A DNA stretch of 64,000 bases from Pseudorhodobacter antarcticus (lineage in GTDB: Bacteria > Pseudomonadota > Alphaproteobacteria > Rhodobacterales > Rhodobacteraceae), in NCBI RefSeq assembly GCF_900110135.1, contig NZ_FOCO01000002.1, positions 62,001 to 126,000 of the forward strand, in the 5' to 3' direction. Each line of letters opens with the position of its first letter. Within the stretch, counting starts at the first letter, position 1. The translations under genes were made by a program, and so were the position numbers. Of this stretch, positions 16,607 through 25,179 are shown one piece after another. A model generated the notes under the pieces. It was not told the origin of the DNA. It searched no databases and worked only from the letters and a program-made list of their open reading frames with translations.

Positions 16607-17443
16607 ATGACCGATGAAACCGCCCCCCCGTCAAAATCGCATGGCCGCATTGCCGTGCAGGCCAGTGTTAAACCGCGCGACCTGATGGGCGATGTGCGCA
16701 TTGTGGGCGCATGGCGGGCCAAGGTAATCACCCTGTTTCCCGATGCGTTTCCGGGCGTTCTAGGTCTTTCCTTAACGGGCAAAGCGTTGGATATGGGCCT
16801 GTGGACGCTGGAAACCATTGATTTGCGCAGTTACGGGCAAGGCCGACACAAAAATGTCGATGACACGCCTGCGGGCGGCGGTGCGGGCATGGTGTTGCGT
16901 GCCGATGTGGTGGGCGCAGCGCTGGACGCGGCGGCAGATGGCACGCCGGGACGCGCCGATTGGCCCGTGATCTACCTGTCCCCCCGTGGAAAACCGTTCG
17001 ATCAATCCATGGCGCGCCGCTGGTCGCAGGCCAAAGGCATCACCATGCTGTGCGGCCGGTTCGAAGGCGTGGATGAACGCGTTTTGCACCATTACGGGGT
17101 GGAGGAAGTGTCTTTGGGCGATTTCGTCCTGACGGGCGGCGAGATTGCAGCAACGGCCTTGCTAGATGCGACCGTGCGGCTTATACCCCACGTGCTTGGG
17201 AATCAAACGTCCACCGAGGAAGAAAGCTTTTCGGACGGGCTGTTGGAATTTCCCCAGTTTACGAAACCTGCCGTTTGGATGGGGCTGGCGATACCGGAAA
17301 TACTTCAATCCGGGCATCACAGCAAAATCACCGACTGGCGGCAGGCAATGGCCGAAAGGCTGACAAAGGAACGCAGGCCTGATCTCTGGCGGGCTTACTG
17401 TGCATCGCACGGTAGGGACCCGGTTGAAGACCAAGAGCAATAG
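16607..17443 (+). CDS. trmD: tRNA (guanine-37-N1)-methyltransferase
   Basis: TrmD methylates G37 next to the anticodon, preventing +1 frameshifts. This 278-residue SPOUT enzyme has [32 protein letters not shown] (the knot and binding region), [18 protein letters not shown] and [11 protein letters not shown]. The N-terminal 35 residues precede the usual start of the domain; the next in-frame ATG (codon 27) also lacks a strong ribosome site, so the exact start is open. Extended N-termini are common in this order. Confidence 0.96.
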   Translation: MTDETAPPSKSHGRIAVQASVKPRDLMGDVRIVGAWRAKVITLFPDAFPGVLGLSLTGKALDMGLWTLETIDLRSYGQGRHKNVDDTPAGGGAGMVLRADVVGAALDAAADGTPGRADWPVIYLSPRGKPFDQSMARRWSQAKGITMLCGRFEGVDERVLHHYGVEEVSLGDFVLTGGEIAATALLDATVRLIPHVLGNQTSTEEESFSDGLLEFPQFTKPAVWMGLAIPEILQSGHHSKITDWRQAMAERLTKERRPDLWRAYCASHGRDPVEDQEQ

Positions 17444-17492
17444 GGCAGCATCACCATTACGGGCAAACCGTAAGCATATGAAAGGACCAGGT

Positions 17493-17882
17493 ATGAACCT
17501 GCTCGCAATCCTAGAGGCGGAACAAATCGCCGCATTGGGAAAAACTATCCCGGACTTCAAAGCCGGCGACACGATCAAAGTCGGTTACAAAGTGACCGAA
17601 GGCACGCGTTCGCGCGTTCAGAATTATGAGGGTGTCTGCATCTCTCGGCGTGGTGGCGCCACTTTGGCCGCCTCGTTCACCGTGAGGAAAATCTCGTTTG
17701 GTGAAGGCGTGGAACGTGTGTTCCCACTGTATTCCACCAACATCGACAGCATCGAAGTTGTGCGTCGTGGCCGTGTGCGCCGCGCCAAACTGTATTATCT
17801 GCGCGATCGTCGCGGCAAATCTGCCCGCATCGTCGAAGATACCAACTACAAACCCCTTAAGGTCAAAGGAGCGGAAGCATGA
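17493..17882 (+). CDS. rplS: 50S ribosomal protein L19
   Basis: 129 residues with typical [45 protein letters not shown] and [19 protein letters not shown]19 sits at the 30S-50S interface. The ATG at 17493 follows AAAGGACCAGGT. Its TGA overlaps the rpmE start in ATGA, so the two ribosomal genes are translationally coupled. Confidence 0.97.
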   Translation: MNLLAILEAEQIAALGKTIPDFKAGDTIKVGYKVTEGTRSRVQNYEGVCISRRGGATLAASFTVRKISFGEGVERVFPLYSTNIDSIEVVRRGRVRRAKLYYLRDRRGKSARIVEDTNYKPLKVKGAEA

Positions 17883-18100
17883 GAGACGGTATTCACCCCG
17901 ATTATCACATGATCAACGTCAAGATGACCGATGGCACCATCTTCCAGACCTTCACGACCTGGGGCAAAGAGGGCGATCAGATGTCGTTGGATATTGACCC
18001 GCTGGCACACCCTGCATGGACTGGCGGCAACTCCAAGTTGATGGATACCGGCGGCCGCGTGTCCAAGTTCAAGAACAAGTACGCTGGCTTGGGCTTCTAA
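17879..18100 (+). CDS. rpmE: 50S ribosomal protein L31 (cysteine-free type)
   Basis: 73 residues starting [10 protein letters not shown], with [15 protein letters not shown] and [13 protein letters not shown]. The CxxC zinc ligands of zinc-type L31 are absent; there is no Cys in the protein. Length and the N-terminal pattern match alphaproteobacterial L31. In organisms with both types, zinc-free L31 replaces the zinc form when zinc is scarce, but alphaproteobacterial genomes usually carry only this form. Followed by a strong terminator. Confidence 0.95.
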   Translation: MRDGIHPDYHMINVKMTDGTIFQTFTTWGKEGDQMSLDIDPLAHPAWTGGNSKLMDTGGRVSKFKNKYAGLGF

Positions 18101-18126
18101 TCCTAACCGGTTGTTTTTCGAAAGAA

Positions 18127-18155
18127 ACGCCGCCCCGCAACGGGCGGCGTTTTTT
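18127..18155 (+). terminator. Terminator after rpmE
   Basis: ACGCCGCCC (18127-18135) pairs with GGGCGGCGT (18142-18150) around a 6-base loop and runs straight into a T6 tract. It closes the ffh-to-rpmE block. Confidence 0.95.
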
Positions 18156-18324
18156 ATGGTATCCCCGCAGATGTGCGATTTTGATAAATCGCTGGACCGT
18201 CGGCTGTTGTTTCCCCGGTCGCACTTGTCGGCTAAGGTTTGAAAACCCCTAAAAGGGGCTTCCCCTTTTGGCGCAGGATTGTCATTACACAAGGGCAAGG
18301 CCCCAAACCGAAAGCGGAACCAAA

Positions 18325-19134
18325 ATGGCGCATATCATCGTTGTCGGGAATGAAAAGGGCGGGTCGGGCAAATCCACCACCTCGATGCACGTGGCCACGG
18401 CGTTGGTGCGCATGGGGCACCGCGTGGGCGGGCTGGACCTTGACCTGCGCCAACGCAGTTTTGGCCGCTATATCGAAAACCGCTTGGCCTATTTGGCGCG
18501 GGTGGGGCTGGACCTGCCAACCCCAGATTACCGCGTCTTGCCCGAAATTGCGCCCGAGGCGCTGGCCCCCGGTGAAAACCCCTATGACGCCCGGCTGTCT
18601 GCTGCTGTGGCGGCGCTGGAACCGGTTTCCGATTTCATCATCATCGATTGCCCCGGGTCGCACACGCGCCTCAGCCAAGTGGCGCACAGCTTGGCCGATA
18701 CGCTGATCACGCCGCTGAACGACAGTTTCATCGACTTTGATTTGTTGGCGCGGGTTGATGCCGAAACCGGGAAGGTCATCGGCCCGTCGATCTATTCCGA
18801 AATGGTGTGGCAAGCGCGGCAGTTGCGCGCGCAAGCCGGGTTAAAGCCGATTGACTGGATTGTGGTGCGCAACCGCCTTGGCGCGCAGCAAATGCACAAC
18901 AAGAAAAAGGTCGGTGCCGCGCTGGAGGATTTGTCGCGCCGCATCGGGTTTCGCGTCGCCCCCGGATTTTCCGAACGCGTTATTTTCCGCGAATTGTTTC
19001 CGCGCGGCCTGACCCTGCTGGACCTAAAGGACACAGGCGTCGATCAGTTGAACATGTCCAACCTTGCCGCGCGGCAGGAATTGCGCGATTTGATAATGGA
19101 ACTCAAACTGCCCGGCGTGACGGCAGCATTCTGA
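18325..19134 (+). CDS. mipZ: MipZ, division-plane positioning ATPase
   Basis: A 269-residue ParA-type ATPase. In Caulobacter MipZ forms gradients from the ParB-bound poles and blocks FtsZ assembly away from midcell. The deviant Walker A is VVGNEKGGSGKST (residues 6-18), Walker A' DLDLRQRSFGRY, and MipZ-specific stretches ITPLNDSFIDFDLL, RNRLGAQQMHNKK and ELFPRGLTLLDL are present. Start at 18325; an in-frame codon at 18268 would add a leader without homology. It is far from parAB, which is usual for this family. Confidence 0.95.
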   Translation: MAHIIVVGNEKGGSGKSTTSMHVATALVRMGHRVGGLDLDLRQRSFGRYIENRLAYLARVGLDLPTPDYRVLPEIAPEALAPGENPYDARLSAAVAALEPVSDFIIIDCPGSHTRLSQVAHSLADTLITPLNDSFIDFDLLARVDAETGKVIGPSIYSEMVWQARQLRAQAGLKPIDWIVVRNRLGAQQMHNKKKVGAALEDLSRRIGFRVAPGFSERVIFRELFPRGLTLLDLKDTGVDQLNMSNLAARQELRDLIMELKLPGVTAAF

Positions 19135-19343
19135 ACAACATGAACAAGAGCGGCTGCGTACCGATCTGTGGGTCAAGGCGCAGCAAACGGTTGATAAAGC
19201 TGTATGTTGTCAGGGCCTTGCGGCGCGAAAATGTCATGTCAGATACGCCTCAGCAAATCGTTGATGGAACCAAATTGCCCGCCAATCACGGCAAGATTGC
19301 GGCGGATCAACGCGGCTGATGCGCCAACTGCCGCCAGTTTGAT

Positions 19344-19718
19344 CTAAATGCGCGCGGGTTGCGCAGCGCCGTCGCAGGCGCCGTCGTCCCCCTCATCCGC
19401 GTCCAATTCGGCCACTAAAAACCGTTCAAACGCGTCCAGATTGATCGGTTCAAACTGCCCAAACCCTTGCATCCACACAGATGCGGCCCGCAGCGCGTCG
19501 GGTTCCAGCTTGCACCAATTCACCCGCCCCCGCTTTTCTTGGCTAATCAACCCAGCATCCGCCAACGCTTGCAGATGCTTGGAAATCGCCGCCAGCGACA
19601 TCGCAAACGGGGCGGCGACATCGGTCACGGCCATATCATCCTCCAGCAACATCGACAGGATGGCGCGGCGGGTCGGATCGGCAAGGGCCGCAAAGGTGGC
19701 GTTCAACGCGTTGGTCAT
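19344..19718 (-). CDS. ArsR/SmtB family transcriptional regulator
   Basis: A 124-residue winged-helix repressor: FAALADPTRRAILSMLLEDDMAV, the recognition helix MSLAAISKHLQALADAG and the wing EKRGRVNWCKLEPDAL. It lacks the alpha-3 CxC of ArsR metal sensors, so it belongs to the large metal-independent subgroup that often pairs with small ligand-binding proteins, none being next to it here. The start is taken at 19718; an in-frame ATG at 19757 overlaps a palindromic operator candidate and is less likely. Divergent from atpI. A Glu/Asp-rich tail is present. Confidence 0.85.
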   Translation of the reverse strand: MTNALNATFAALADPTRRAILSMLLEDDMAVTDVAAPFAMSLAAISKHLQALADAGLISQEKRGRVNWCKLEPDALRAASVWMQGFGQFEPINLDAFERFLVAELDADEGDDGACDGAAQPARI

Positions 19719-19749
19719 GGGGCTGTTGTGCAATGGCGGTGGCGTATCG

Positions 19750-19765
19750 TCAACCATTTGGTTGA
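19750..19765. promoter_or_regulatory. Palindrome TCAACCA-TT-TGGTTGA, likely ArsR-type operator
   Basis: Two perfect 7-base half-sites around a 2-base centre, located 32 bases upstream of the ArsR start at 19718. ArsR repressors bind short dyads of this size and usually regulate themselves, so this is a good candidate operator. It could also influence the divergent atpI promoter. Confidence 0.6.
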
Positions 19766-19935
19766 ATATGCCGGGGCAGGGGCGTGCGCCGCACCCGCAT
19801 GCCGCACCCGCCGTAACCCGAAAATATACAGGCAAATTCAATTGCTTGCCTTGCGACGTTCCTGCGGCGATGGCTGCTTGACTCGCCGCCTTTTGCTGCA
19901 TAAACAGCCTCAACCGATGAAGGGCGTCCAAAGTG

Positions 19936-20283
19936 ATGACGGAAGAACCCGATACCGCGCGGCTTGCGGCCCTAGAGGCCCGGATCGCATCGGTAAAAGG
20001 CAAAGCCGCCAAAACCAGCCCGGGCAGCGGCAAGGTATTCTCACAGGGTGAGGTGGCTTGGAGGATGGTGATCGAACTGGTATCCGGCTTGTTGCTGGGT
20101 CTGTCGATCGGGTTTGGTCTGGACTTTTTGTTCGGCACGCAGCCCATCTTTCTGGTGATCTTCGTTCTGCTCGGGTTTGTCGCAGGCGTGCGGACGATGA
20201 TGAAAACTGCGCAAACCTTGCAGGCAGGCCCAAACAAACAACCGGCGACAGCGCCGATCAAGGACGAGGGCGATAATGGCTGA
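19936..20283 (+). CDS. atpI: ATP synthase accessory protein AtpI
   Basis: A 115-residue membrane protein of the AtpI family with two membrane helices ([23 protein letters not shown] and [18 protein letters not shown]). AtpI helps assemble the c-ring and may aid magnesium uptake. GTG at 19933 and ATG at 19936 are both possible starts; the ATG is chosen. Its end overlaps atpB by 8 bases. First gene of the F0 operon. Confidence 0.93.
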   Translation: MTEEPDTARLAALEARIASVKGKAAKTSPGSGKVFSQGEVAWRMVIELVSGLLLGLSIGFGLDFLFGTQPIFLVIFVLLGFVAGVRTMMKTAQTLQAGPNKQPATAPIKDEGDNG

Positions 20284-21025
20284 AGGCGACGCAACCGGTT
20301 TCGTGATCAAGCCGATGGACCAGTTCATCGTTAAACCGCTGTTTGGCGGTGACCATATCGCGTGGTACACGGTGACCAACGTGACCTTGTGGATGGCGAT
20401 TGCAGTTGTGACCATCGCCGCGCTGTTCATGCTGGGCACCCGCCGCCGCGCGATTGTTCCCAGCCGCAGCCAGTCTGTTGCCGAACTGATCTACGGTTTT
20501 GTACACAATATGGTAGAGGAGGTGACGGGCCATGAAGGCGTCAAATACTTCCCCTATGTGCTGACCCTGTTCTTGTTCATCCTGTTTTCCAACTTGTTAG
20601 GCCTGCTGCCCGGCTCGTTCACCACCACCAGCCACGTTGCCGTGACCGTGGTGCTGGCGATGATGGTGTTCGTTGGCGTCACCGTGCTTGGTTTTGTCAA
20701 ACACGGCATCGGGTTTCTCGGCATGTTCTGGGTCACCTCGGCCCCCTTGATCATCCGCCCCATTCTGGCTGTGATCGAAATTATTTCGTACTTCGTTCGC
20801 CCCGTCTCCCACTCCATTCGTTTGGCAGGGAACTTGATGGCGGGTCACGCTGTGATCAAAGTGATCGCAGGGTTTGCAACCTTGGTGGTTGCCTCGCCGA
20901 TCGTGATCGGTGCTGTGACCGCGATTTATGCGCTCGAAGTGCTTGTGGCCTGCGTGCAGGCCTACGTCTTTACCATCCTGACCTGCGTGTATCTGCGCGA
21001 CGCCGTTGGCGACGGGCATCACTAA
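20276..21025 (+). CDS. atpB: ATP synthase F0 subunit a
   Basis: 249 residues, five or more helices, forming the proton half-channels next to the c-ring. The essential Arg is in the [14 protein letters not shown] motif, and [11 protein letters not shown] is the typical second-helix landmark. Overlaps atpI by 8 bases. A clean AAGGAG site precedes the next gene, atpE. Confidence 0.97.
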   Translation: MAEGDATGFVIKPMDQFIVKPLFGGDHIAWYTVTNVTLWMAIAVVTIAALFMLGTRRRAIVPSRSQSVAELIYGFVHNMVEEVTGHEGVKYFPYVLTLFLFILFSNLLGLLPGSFTTTSHVAVTVVLAMMVFVGVTVLGFVKHGIGFLGMFWVTSAPLIIRPILAVIEIISYFVRPVSHSIRLAGNLMAGHAVIKVIAGFATLVVASPIVIGAVTAIYALEVLVACVQAYVFTILTCVYLRDAVGDGHH

Positions 21026-21067
21026 GGTCTTAATTCCAAACCACTAATTCCATAAGGAGCAAAAGCT

Positions 21068-21304
21068 ATGGAAGGCGATATCGCAGAAATGGGTAAATAC
21101 ATCGGCGCAGGTCTGGCAGCTTTCGGGCTTGGCGGCGCAGGTATTGGCGTGGGCAACATTGCAGGGAACTTCCTTGCAGGGGCGCTGCGTAACCCTTCGG
21201 CCGCAGCTGGCCAAACCGCAACACTGTTCGTCGGCATCGCATTTGCCGAAGCCCTCGGGATCTTCTCGTTCCTGATCGCTTTGCTGTTGATGTTCGCGGT
21301 CTGA
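21068..21304 (+). CDS. atpE: ATP synthase F0 subunit c
   Basis: 78 residues, a helical hairpin. [19 protein letters not shown] is the first helix and polar loop; the proton-carrying Glu61 lies in [23 protein letters not shown] 8-13 bases upstream gives strong translation, as expected for the most abundant F0 subunit. The gap to the next gene contains a hairpin. Confidence 0.97.
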   Translation: MEGDIAEMGKYIGAGLAAFGLGGAGIGVGNIAGNFLAGALRNPSAAAGQTATLFVGIAFAEALGIFSFLIALLLMFAV

Positions 21305-21324
21305 TCCACGCGTTCTGACCTTTC

Positions 21325-21351
21325 GGCCGGATGGGGTTCTCCTGTCCGGCC
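21325..21351 (+). promoter_or_regulatory. Intercistronic hairpin between atpE and atpF'
   Basis: GGCCGGA (21325-21331) and TCCGGCC (21345-21351) form a 7-base stem with a 13-base loop. No T tract follows, so full termination is not expected. It may protect the upstream atpE message or attenuate reading into atpF', helping set the high c to b ratio. Confidence 0.6.
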
Positions 21352-21378
21352 AAGTCTTTGGGATGCTGGAGAAACGAC

Positions 21379-21921
21379 ATGTCGACTGAAGCTGTTGATG
21401 CGACAGCGGCTGCCCACGGTGCAACTGCCACTGTGAAAATGCCGCAACTTGATATTTCGACATTTGATAACCAGATTTTTTGGCTTCTGGTGGCATTGGT
21501 CGCAATTTACATGATCGTAACCCGCGTGGCTGTGCCACGGATAGGGGCGGTTTTGGCTGAACGGCGGGGCACGATCACCAATGATCTGGCCGCAGCTGAG
21601 GAGTTGAAGCTGAAAGCGGTCGAGGCGGAAACCGCCTACAATAAAGCGCTGGCCACCGCCCGCGCAGAGGCTGCAAAAATCGTCGCCGCTGCAAAAGCAG
21701 ATATTGAGGCCGATCTGGCCAAAGCATCCGCCAAAGCTGACGCACAGATTGAAGCGAAAACCGTTGTTTCCGAACAGCGCATCGCTGACATTCGGGCAGG
21801 TGCGATGGAAAGTGTATCCGAAGTCGCCAATGACACCGCCAAGGAATTGGTGGCCGTTCTGGGTGGCAAGGCCGATGCAAAGGCCATCACCGCCGCCGTA
21901 ACCGCAAGAATGAAAGGGTAA
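21379..21921 (+). CDS. atpF': ATP synthase F0 subunit b'
   Basis: A 180-residue peripheral-stalk subunit. One N-terminal membrane helix ([21 protein letters not shown], about residues 34-54) is followed by a long Ala/Glu/Lys-rich coiled coil. The Thr/Ala-rich N-terminus before the helix is typical of alphaproteobacterial and photosynthetic b'. Start at 21379 after TGGAG. Forms a heterodimer with b from the next gene. Confidence 0.93.
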   Translation: MSTEAVDATAAAHGATATVKMPQLDISTFDNQIFWLLVALVAIYMIVTRVAVPRIGAVLAERRGTITNDLAAAEELKLKAVEAETAYNKALATARAEAAKIVAAAKADIEADLAKASAKADAQIEAKTVVSEQRIADIRAGAMESVSEVANDTAKELVAVLGGKADAKAITAAVTARMKG

Positions 21922-21925
21922 CGCC

Positions 21926-22480
21926 ATGAAAAAGCTCATCCTTTTGGCCATAATCGCAGCCACTCCAGCTGCGGCGGCAACAGGCCCGTTCTTTTCCCTC
22001 GCCAACACAAACTTTGTGGTTTCGCTGGGGTTCTTGCTGTTCCTTGCGATCCTTTTGAAATTCGGCGTTCCCGGCATCATCACCGGAATGTTGGACAAAC
22101 GCGCCGCTCAAATCAAAGCTGATCTGGACGAAGCGCGCGCGCTGCGCGAGGAGGCCAAAGCGATTTTGGCCAGCTACGAGCGTAAGAAAAAAGAAGTGCA
22201 AGAACAGGCGGATCGCATTGTCTCCTCCGCCAAGGAGGAGGCAGCTGCCGCCGCCGAACAGGCCAAGATCGACCTTGCCGCCTCCATCGCGCGCCGTTTG
22301 GCCAGCGCTGAAGAACGCATCGCATCGGCCGAAGCTGGGGCTGTGCGGGCCGTTCGCGAACATGCTGTCACCGTGGCAATCGCTGCGGCGGCCGATGTGT
22401 TGGCAAAGCAAGTGACCGCAGTTTCGGCCGCCGCGTCCATTGACGCAGCGATCAAGCAGGTCGGTGCCAAACTGCACTAA
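21926..22480 (+). CDS. atpF: ATP synthase F0 subunit b
   Basis: 184 residues. A short hydrophobic N-terminus (ILLAIIAATPAAAA) precedes the membrane helix TNFVVSLGFLLFLAILLKFGVP, then a coiled coil of DEARALREEAKAILASYERKKKE type, the typical b subunit. It starts 4 bases after atpF' stops. A strong terminator follows. The F1 genes are elsewhere, as usual in Rhodobacterales. Confidence 0.95.
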   Translation: MKKLILLAIIAATPAAAATGPFFSLANTNFVVSLGFLLFLAILLKFGVPGIITGMLDKRAAQIKADLDEARALREEAKAILASYERKKKEVQEQADRIVSSAKEEAAAAAEQAKIDLAASIARRLASAEERIASAEAGAVRAVREHAVTVAIAAAADVLAKQVTAVSAAASIDAAIKQVGAKLH

Positions 22481-22497
22481 CCCCTTGCGACAATACC

Positions 22498-22531
22498 AAA
22501 AAACCCGGCCTTGGTGCCGGGTTTTTTTATG
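22498..22531 (+). terminator. Terminator after atpF (may act in both directions)
   Basis: AAACCCGGC (22501-22509) pairs with GCCGGGTTT (22516-22524) around a 6-base loop and leads into T7. The A tract on the other side means it may also stop the convergent regulator gene, whose stop codon is at 22540. Confidence 0.95.
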
Positions 22532-22539
22532 TCCAAACC

Positions 22540-23307
22540 TTACCGCTGCATTTCGTGGTCCAGCCGTTGGCGCGCAATCGCCTCATGCTTTTCCGCCTTC
22601 AATTGTTCCGCCAGCGCCACCTCGACAAAATCCAGATGGGTGTTCACCGCCCTGCGCGCCGCCACCGGGTCCCGCGCCAGCAATGCATCACAAATAGCGC
22701 GATGTTGTTCCAGCAAAGCGCTGCGGGTGGTGCGGTTGCGAAACATCATGGTGCGGTTGTAAAACACCCCCTGTTTCAGCAAATCATACATCGACCGCAT
22801 CATGTGCAGCATAATCACATTATGGCTCGCCTCAATGATCGCCATGTGAAAACCCGCATCCAGCTCCGCCTCCTCCGCCGATGCGCGGCGGCTGTGTGCG
22901 GCTTCCATCTTGGTGTAAATCGCTGAAATCACTGCCAAATCGGTGTCAGATGCCAGCCGTGCGGCGCGCTCTGCTGCCAACCCTTCCATGTCGCGGCGAA
23001 AGGCAAGGTAGTCAAACACCGCCTCCTCATGCTGCGAAAACAGGGTGATCAGTGCGTCTGAAAACGCCGACCCCAACACCTCGGCCACAAACACGCCAGA
23101 CCCGGGGCGGCTGTCCAACAGGCCTCGCGTTTGCAAATCGGCAATCGCATCGCGCAGGCTGGGCCGCGACACGCCCATCCGCTCTGCCAATTCACGCTCC
23201 GCAGGCAGGCGGTCGCCGGGGCGCAGGATGCCGCGCAAAATCAACTGCTCAATTTGGCGCACCACGGCTGTGGACAGCTTTTCAGTGTGGACAGGTTCAA
23301 ATGGCAT
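22540..23307 (-). CDS. FadR/GntR family regulator with FCD domain (PdhR/LldR-like)
   Basis: A 255-residue regulator. The N-terminal winged HTH has LILRGILRPGDRLPAERELAERMGVSRPSLRDAI (landmark RPGDRLPAERELAERMGVS), followed by an all-helical FCD domain with the metal-binding pattern Asp/His (FHMAIIEASHN and later HRAICDAL). The close match is to PdhR-type regulators that sense pyruvate, lactate or glycolate. The start at 23307 was chosen because homology begins at MPFEPVHTEK. Its targets are not adjacent; the glycolate oxidase operon about 20 kb away is only a guess. Confidence 0.88.
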   Translation of the reverse strand: MPFEPVHTEKLSTAVVRQIEQLILRGILRPGDRLPAERELAERMGVSRPSLRDAIADLQTRGLLDSRPGSGVFVAEVLGSAFSDALITLFSQHEEAVFDYLAFRRDMEGLAAERAARLASDTDLAVISAIYTKMEAAHSRRASAEEAELDAGFHMAIIEASHNVIMLHMMRSMYDLLKQGVFYNRTMMFRNRTTRSALLEQHRAICDALLARDPVAARRAVNTHLDFVEVALAEQLKAEKHEAIARQRLDHEMQR

Positions 23308-23385
23308 ATCGGGCCTCACGCACGGGGATTGGTCAAATCTTAAGACCAAATCCCCCCATCCTCAAGCCGGAACCGCGCATATGCA

Positions 23386-23411
23386 AAAGGGCGGGGAAAT
23401 CCCCGCCCTTT
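23386..23411 (-). terminator. Terminator after the OmpA-family gene
   Basis: AAAGGGCGGGGA (23386-23397) and TCCCCGCCCTTT (23400-23411) make a very stable hairpin 21 bases beyond the stop of the OmpA gene on the minus strand, with a T tract (AAAA on the plus strand) after it. Confidence 0.9.
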
Positions 23412-23431
23412 CGTCCTCCATCACCGATATA

Positions 23432-24076
23432 TCAGTTCGGGCGGATGATGATTTCCACGCGGCGGTTTTGCGCGCGGCCCTGCTCGTTCAGGTTCGACGC
23501 GACCGGCTGGTCCTCGCCCCGGCCAATCGCCACAATCCGGCCACCCGGCACACCATTTGCTTGCAACACCGATGCAACAGCCCCCGCGCGCCGCTGCGAC
23601 AGGTCTTGGTTATAGGCCGCAGCCCCGGTGTTGTCGGTGTGACCGACCACTTGCACGGTGGTGTTGGGATAGTTCATCAAGCTGCGCGCCACAGCCTGCA
23701 TATCTTGGTTCAAATCGCCGCGCAGCGTGGCGCTGTCGGTGGCGAACAAAATATCTTGCGGCAGGTTCACAATCAGCGAATTGCCCGTGTTGGTGATGCT
23801 GACGCGGTCATTACCAATCGAATTGCGCAATTCGGCCGCTTGCGCGTCCAGCGACGACCCGATGGCCCCACCGATCAACGCGCCAACGCCCGCCCCAAGC
23901 GCCGCTTTGGCCAGTTTGTTATCGCCATTGGAATTGGCCCCCAACGCGCCCCCAATCAGCGCGCCCGCAACAGCGCCCGTCTGGGTGCGGCGGTTTTCTT
24001 CGGTCGCTTGCGGCACAACGCAGCCCGCCAAAGTGAACGCGCCCAAAGTCAGCATCAGTGCAGATGTTTTCATCAT
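23432..24076 (-). CDS. OmpA family lipoprotein with glycine zipper
   Basis: A 214-residue outer-membrane lipoprotein. The signal ends at lipobox L-A-G-C (Cys18 from the start at 24076). Next comes a glycine-zipper region (GAVAGALIGGALGA and GAGVGALIGGAIGSSLDA, about residues 33-75) and a C-terminal OmpA domain that binds peptidoglycan, with ILFATDSATL, VVGHTDNTGA, LSQRRAGAVASVL and NRRVEI. Start chosen at ATG-ATG (24076/24073) behind GAGGCGAG. This architecture matches YiaD-like proteins. It is followed by a strong terminator and stands alone. Confidence 0.92.
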   Translation of the reverse strand: MMKTSALMLTLGAFTLAGCVVPQATEENRRTQTGAVAGALIGGALGANSNGDNKLAKAALGAGVGALIGGAIGSSLDAQAAELRNSIGNDRVSITNTGNSLIVNLPQDILFATDSATLRGDLNQDMQAVARSLMNYPNTTVQVVGHTDNTGAAAYNQDLSQRRAGAVASVLQANGVPGGRIVAIGRGEDQPVASNLNEQGRAQNRRVEIIIRPN

Positions 24077-24190
24077 AATCAATTTCTCGCCTCGCAGGGG
24101 TGACCCATTATCAGGGACTGTGCCCACGCATACACCGTTCCGCCGCCCCCTGCATATGGTTGCGTGGCCCGTTCGGCGGAAATTGGCCAA

Positions 24191-25057
24191 TTACCCCTCG
24201 ATTGTTTCGCGATCGTGATCAGCGCGCGCGCCTTCCCAGGCCAAAAGCGCGCGTTTGACGGGCAATCCCCAGTGATATCCCCCCAAGGCCCCCGATTTGC
24301 GCAAGGCGCGGTGGCACGGGATCAACCAACTGACCGGGTTGCGCCCTACAGCGGTGCCCACCGCCCGCACCGCGCGCGGATGCCCAATGGCCGCGGCAAT
24401 TTCGGAATAGGTGGTGACATGGCCGGACGGGATGCGCAGCAACGCCTCCCACACTTTGATTTGAAACGGCGCGCCGATCATGAAAATAGGTGTTTTCAGG
24501 TCGCTGGCCTGCGCGCCAAACGCCGCCAACACCCAAGGGCGCAGGACGGCCGCATCTTTTGTAAACGCGGCATGCGGCCAGCGTTGCACCAAATCCTGCA
24601 TCGCCTCCGCCTCGGTGCCATCACCCAAAAACCCCATGCCACAAATCCCGCGTGCGGTGCCCATGACCAAGGCGGGGCCAAAGGGGCTGTCAAACCACCC
24701 CCAGGAAATCTGCAACCCCGCACCACCGCGCGCATAATCTCCGGGGCTCATCGCCTCCCAGCGCAGGAACAAATCATGCAACCGCCCCGCGCCCGACAGG
24801 TTGGCGGCATGGCTGGTGTCCAGCACGGTAAACCGGTCCGCCAGCAAGCGCCGCGCATGGTCCAGCGTCAGATATTGCTGATAGCGTTTGGGCGACACCC
24901 CCACCCATTGCGAAAACAAGCGTTGAAAATGTGCCCCGCTCATCCCCATCTCTCGCGCCAAATCCTCCAGCGCCACGGCGCCGTCGGCCGCGTCGATCAC
25001 ATCAATTGCGCGGCGCATGACGTGGAAATGGTAACTGTCGCTCAGGTCTTTGGTCAT
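24191..25057 (-). CDS. AraC-type HTH fused to methylated-DNA-protein cysteine methyltransferase
   Basis: A 288-residue Ada-like protein. Residues 1-105 are an AraC HTH (LEDLAREMGMSGAHFQRLFSQWVGVSPKRYQQYL); residues 180-270 are the OGT domain, with VWEALLRIPSGHVTTYSEIA and the active-site PCHRAL that takes methyl from O6-methylguanine. The Cys-rich N-terminal Ada domain that senses phosphotriesters is missing, so it cannot act as full Ada. The start at 25057 follows GGGAGG. It lies back to back with nth, another DNA repair gene, 122 bases apart. Confidence 0.92.
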   Translation of the reverse strand: MTKDLSDSYHFHVMRRAIDVIDAADGAVALEDLAREMGMSGAHFQRLFSQWVGVSPKRYQQYLTLDHARRLLADRFTVLDTSHAANLSGAGRLHDLFLRWEAMSPGDYARGGAGLQISWGWFDSPFGPALVMGTARGICGMGFLGDGTEAEAMQDLVQRWPHAAFTKDAAVLRPWVLAAFGAQASDLKTPIFMIGAPFQIKVWEALLRIPSGHVTTYSEIAAAIGHPRAVRAVGTAVGRNPVSWLIPCHRALRKSGALGGYHWGLPVKRALLAWEGARADHDRETIEG

Positions 25058-25179
25058 CGCATGCCTCCCCGCTTGCCCCCAGTCTACCGCGCGCACCCGC
25101 CCGCAGCGACCCGTTTCTTGCGCAATTGCGGCTGACCAATGCCTTGCAGCAGGCGACAGTTTTCGGCATAGGGTGCAGT

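Noticed and set aside
19135-19343. Possible small gene between mipZ and the ArsR gene
   Set aside because: No open frame with a start signal or recognisable product; only a weak CCGCCAAT/ATTGCGG fold near 19280-19305.
19719-20294. N-terminal extension of the ArsR gene reaching into atpI
   Set aside because: No homology before the HTH and it overlaps the atpI coding region on the other strand.
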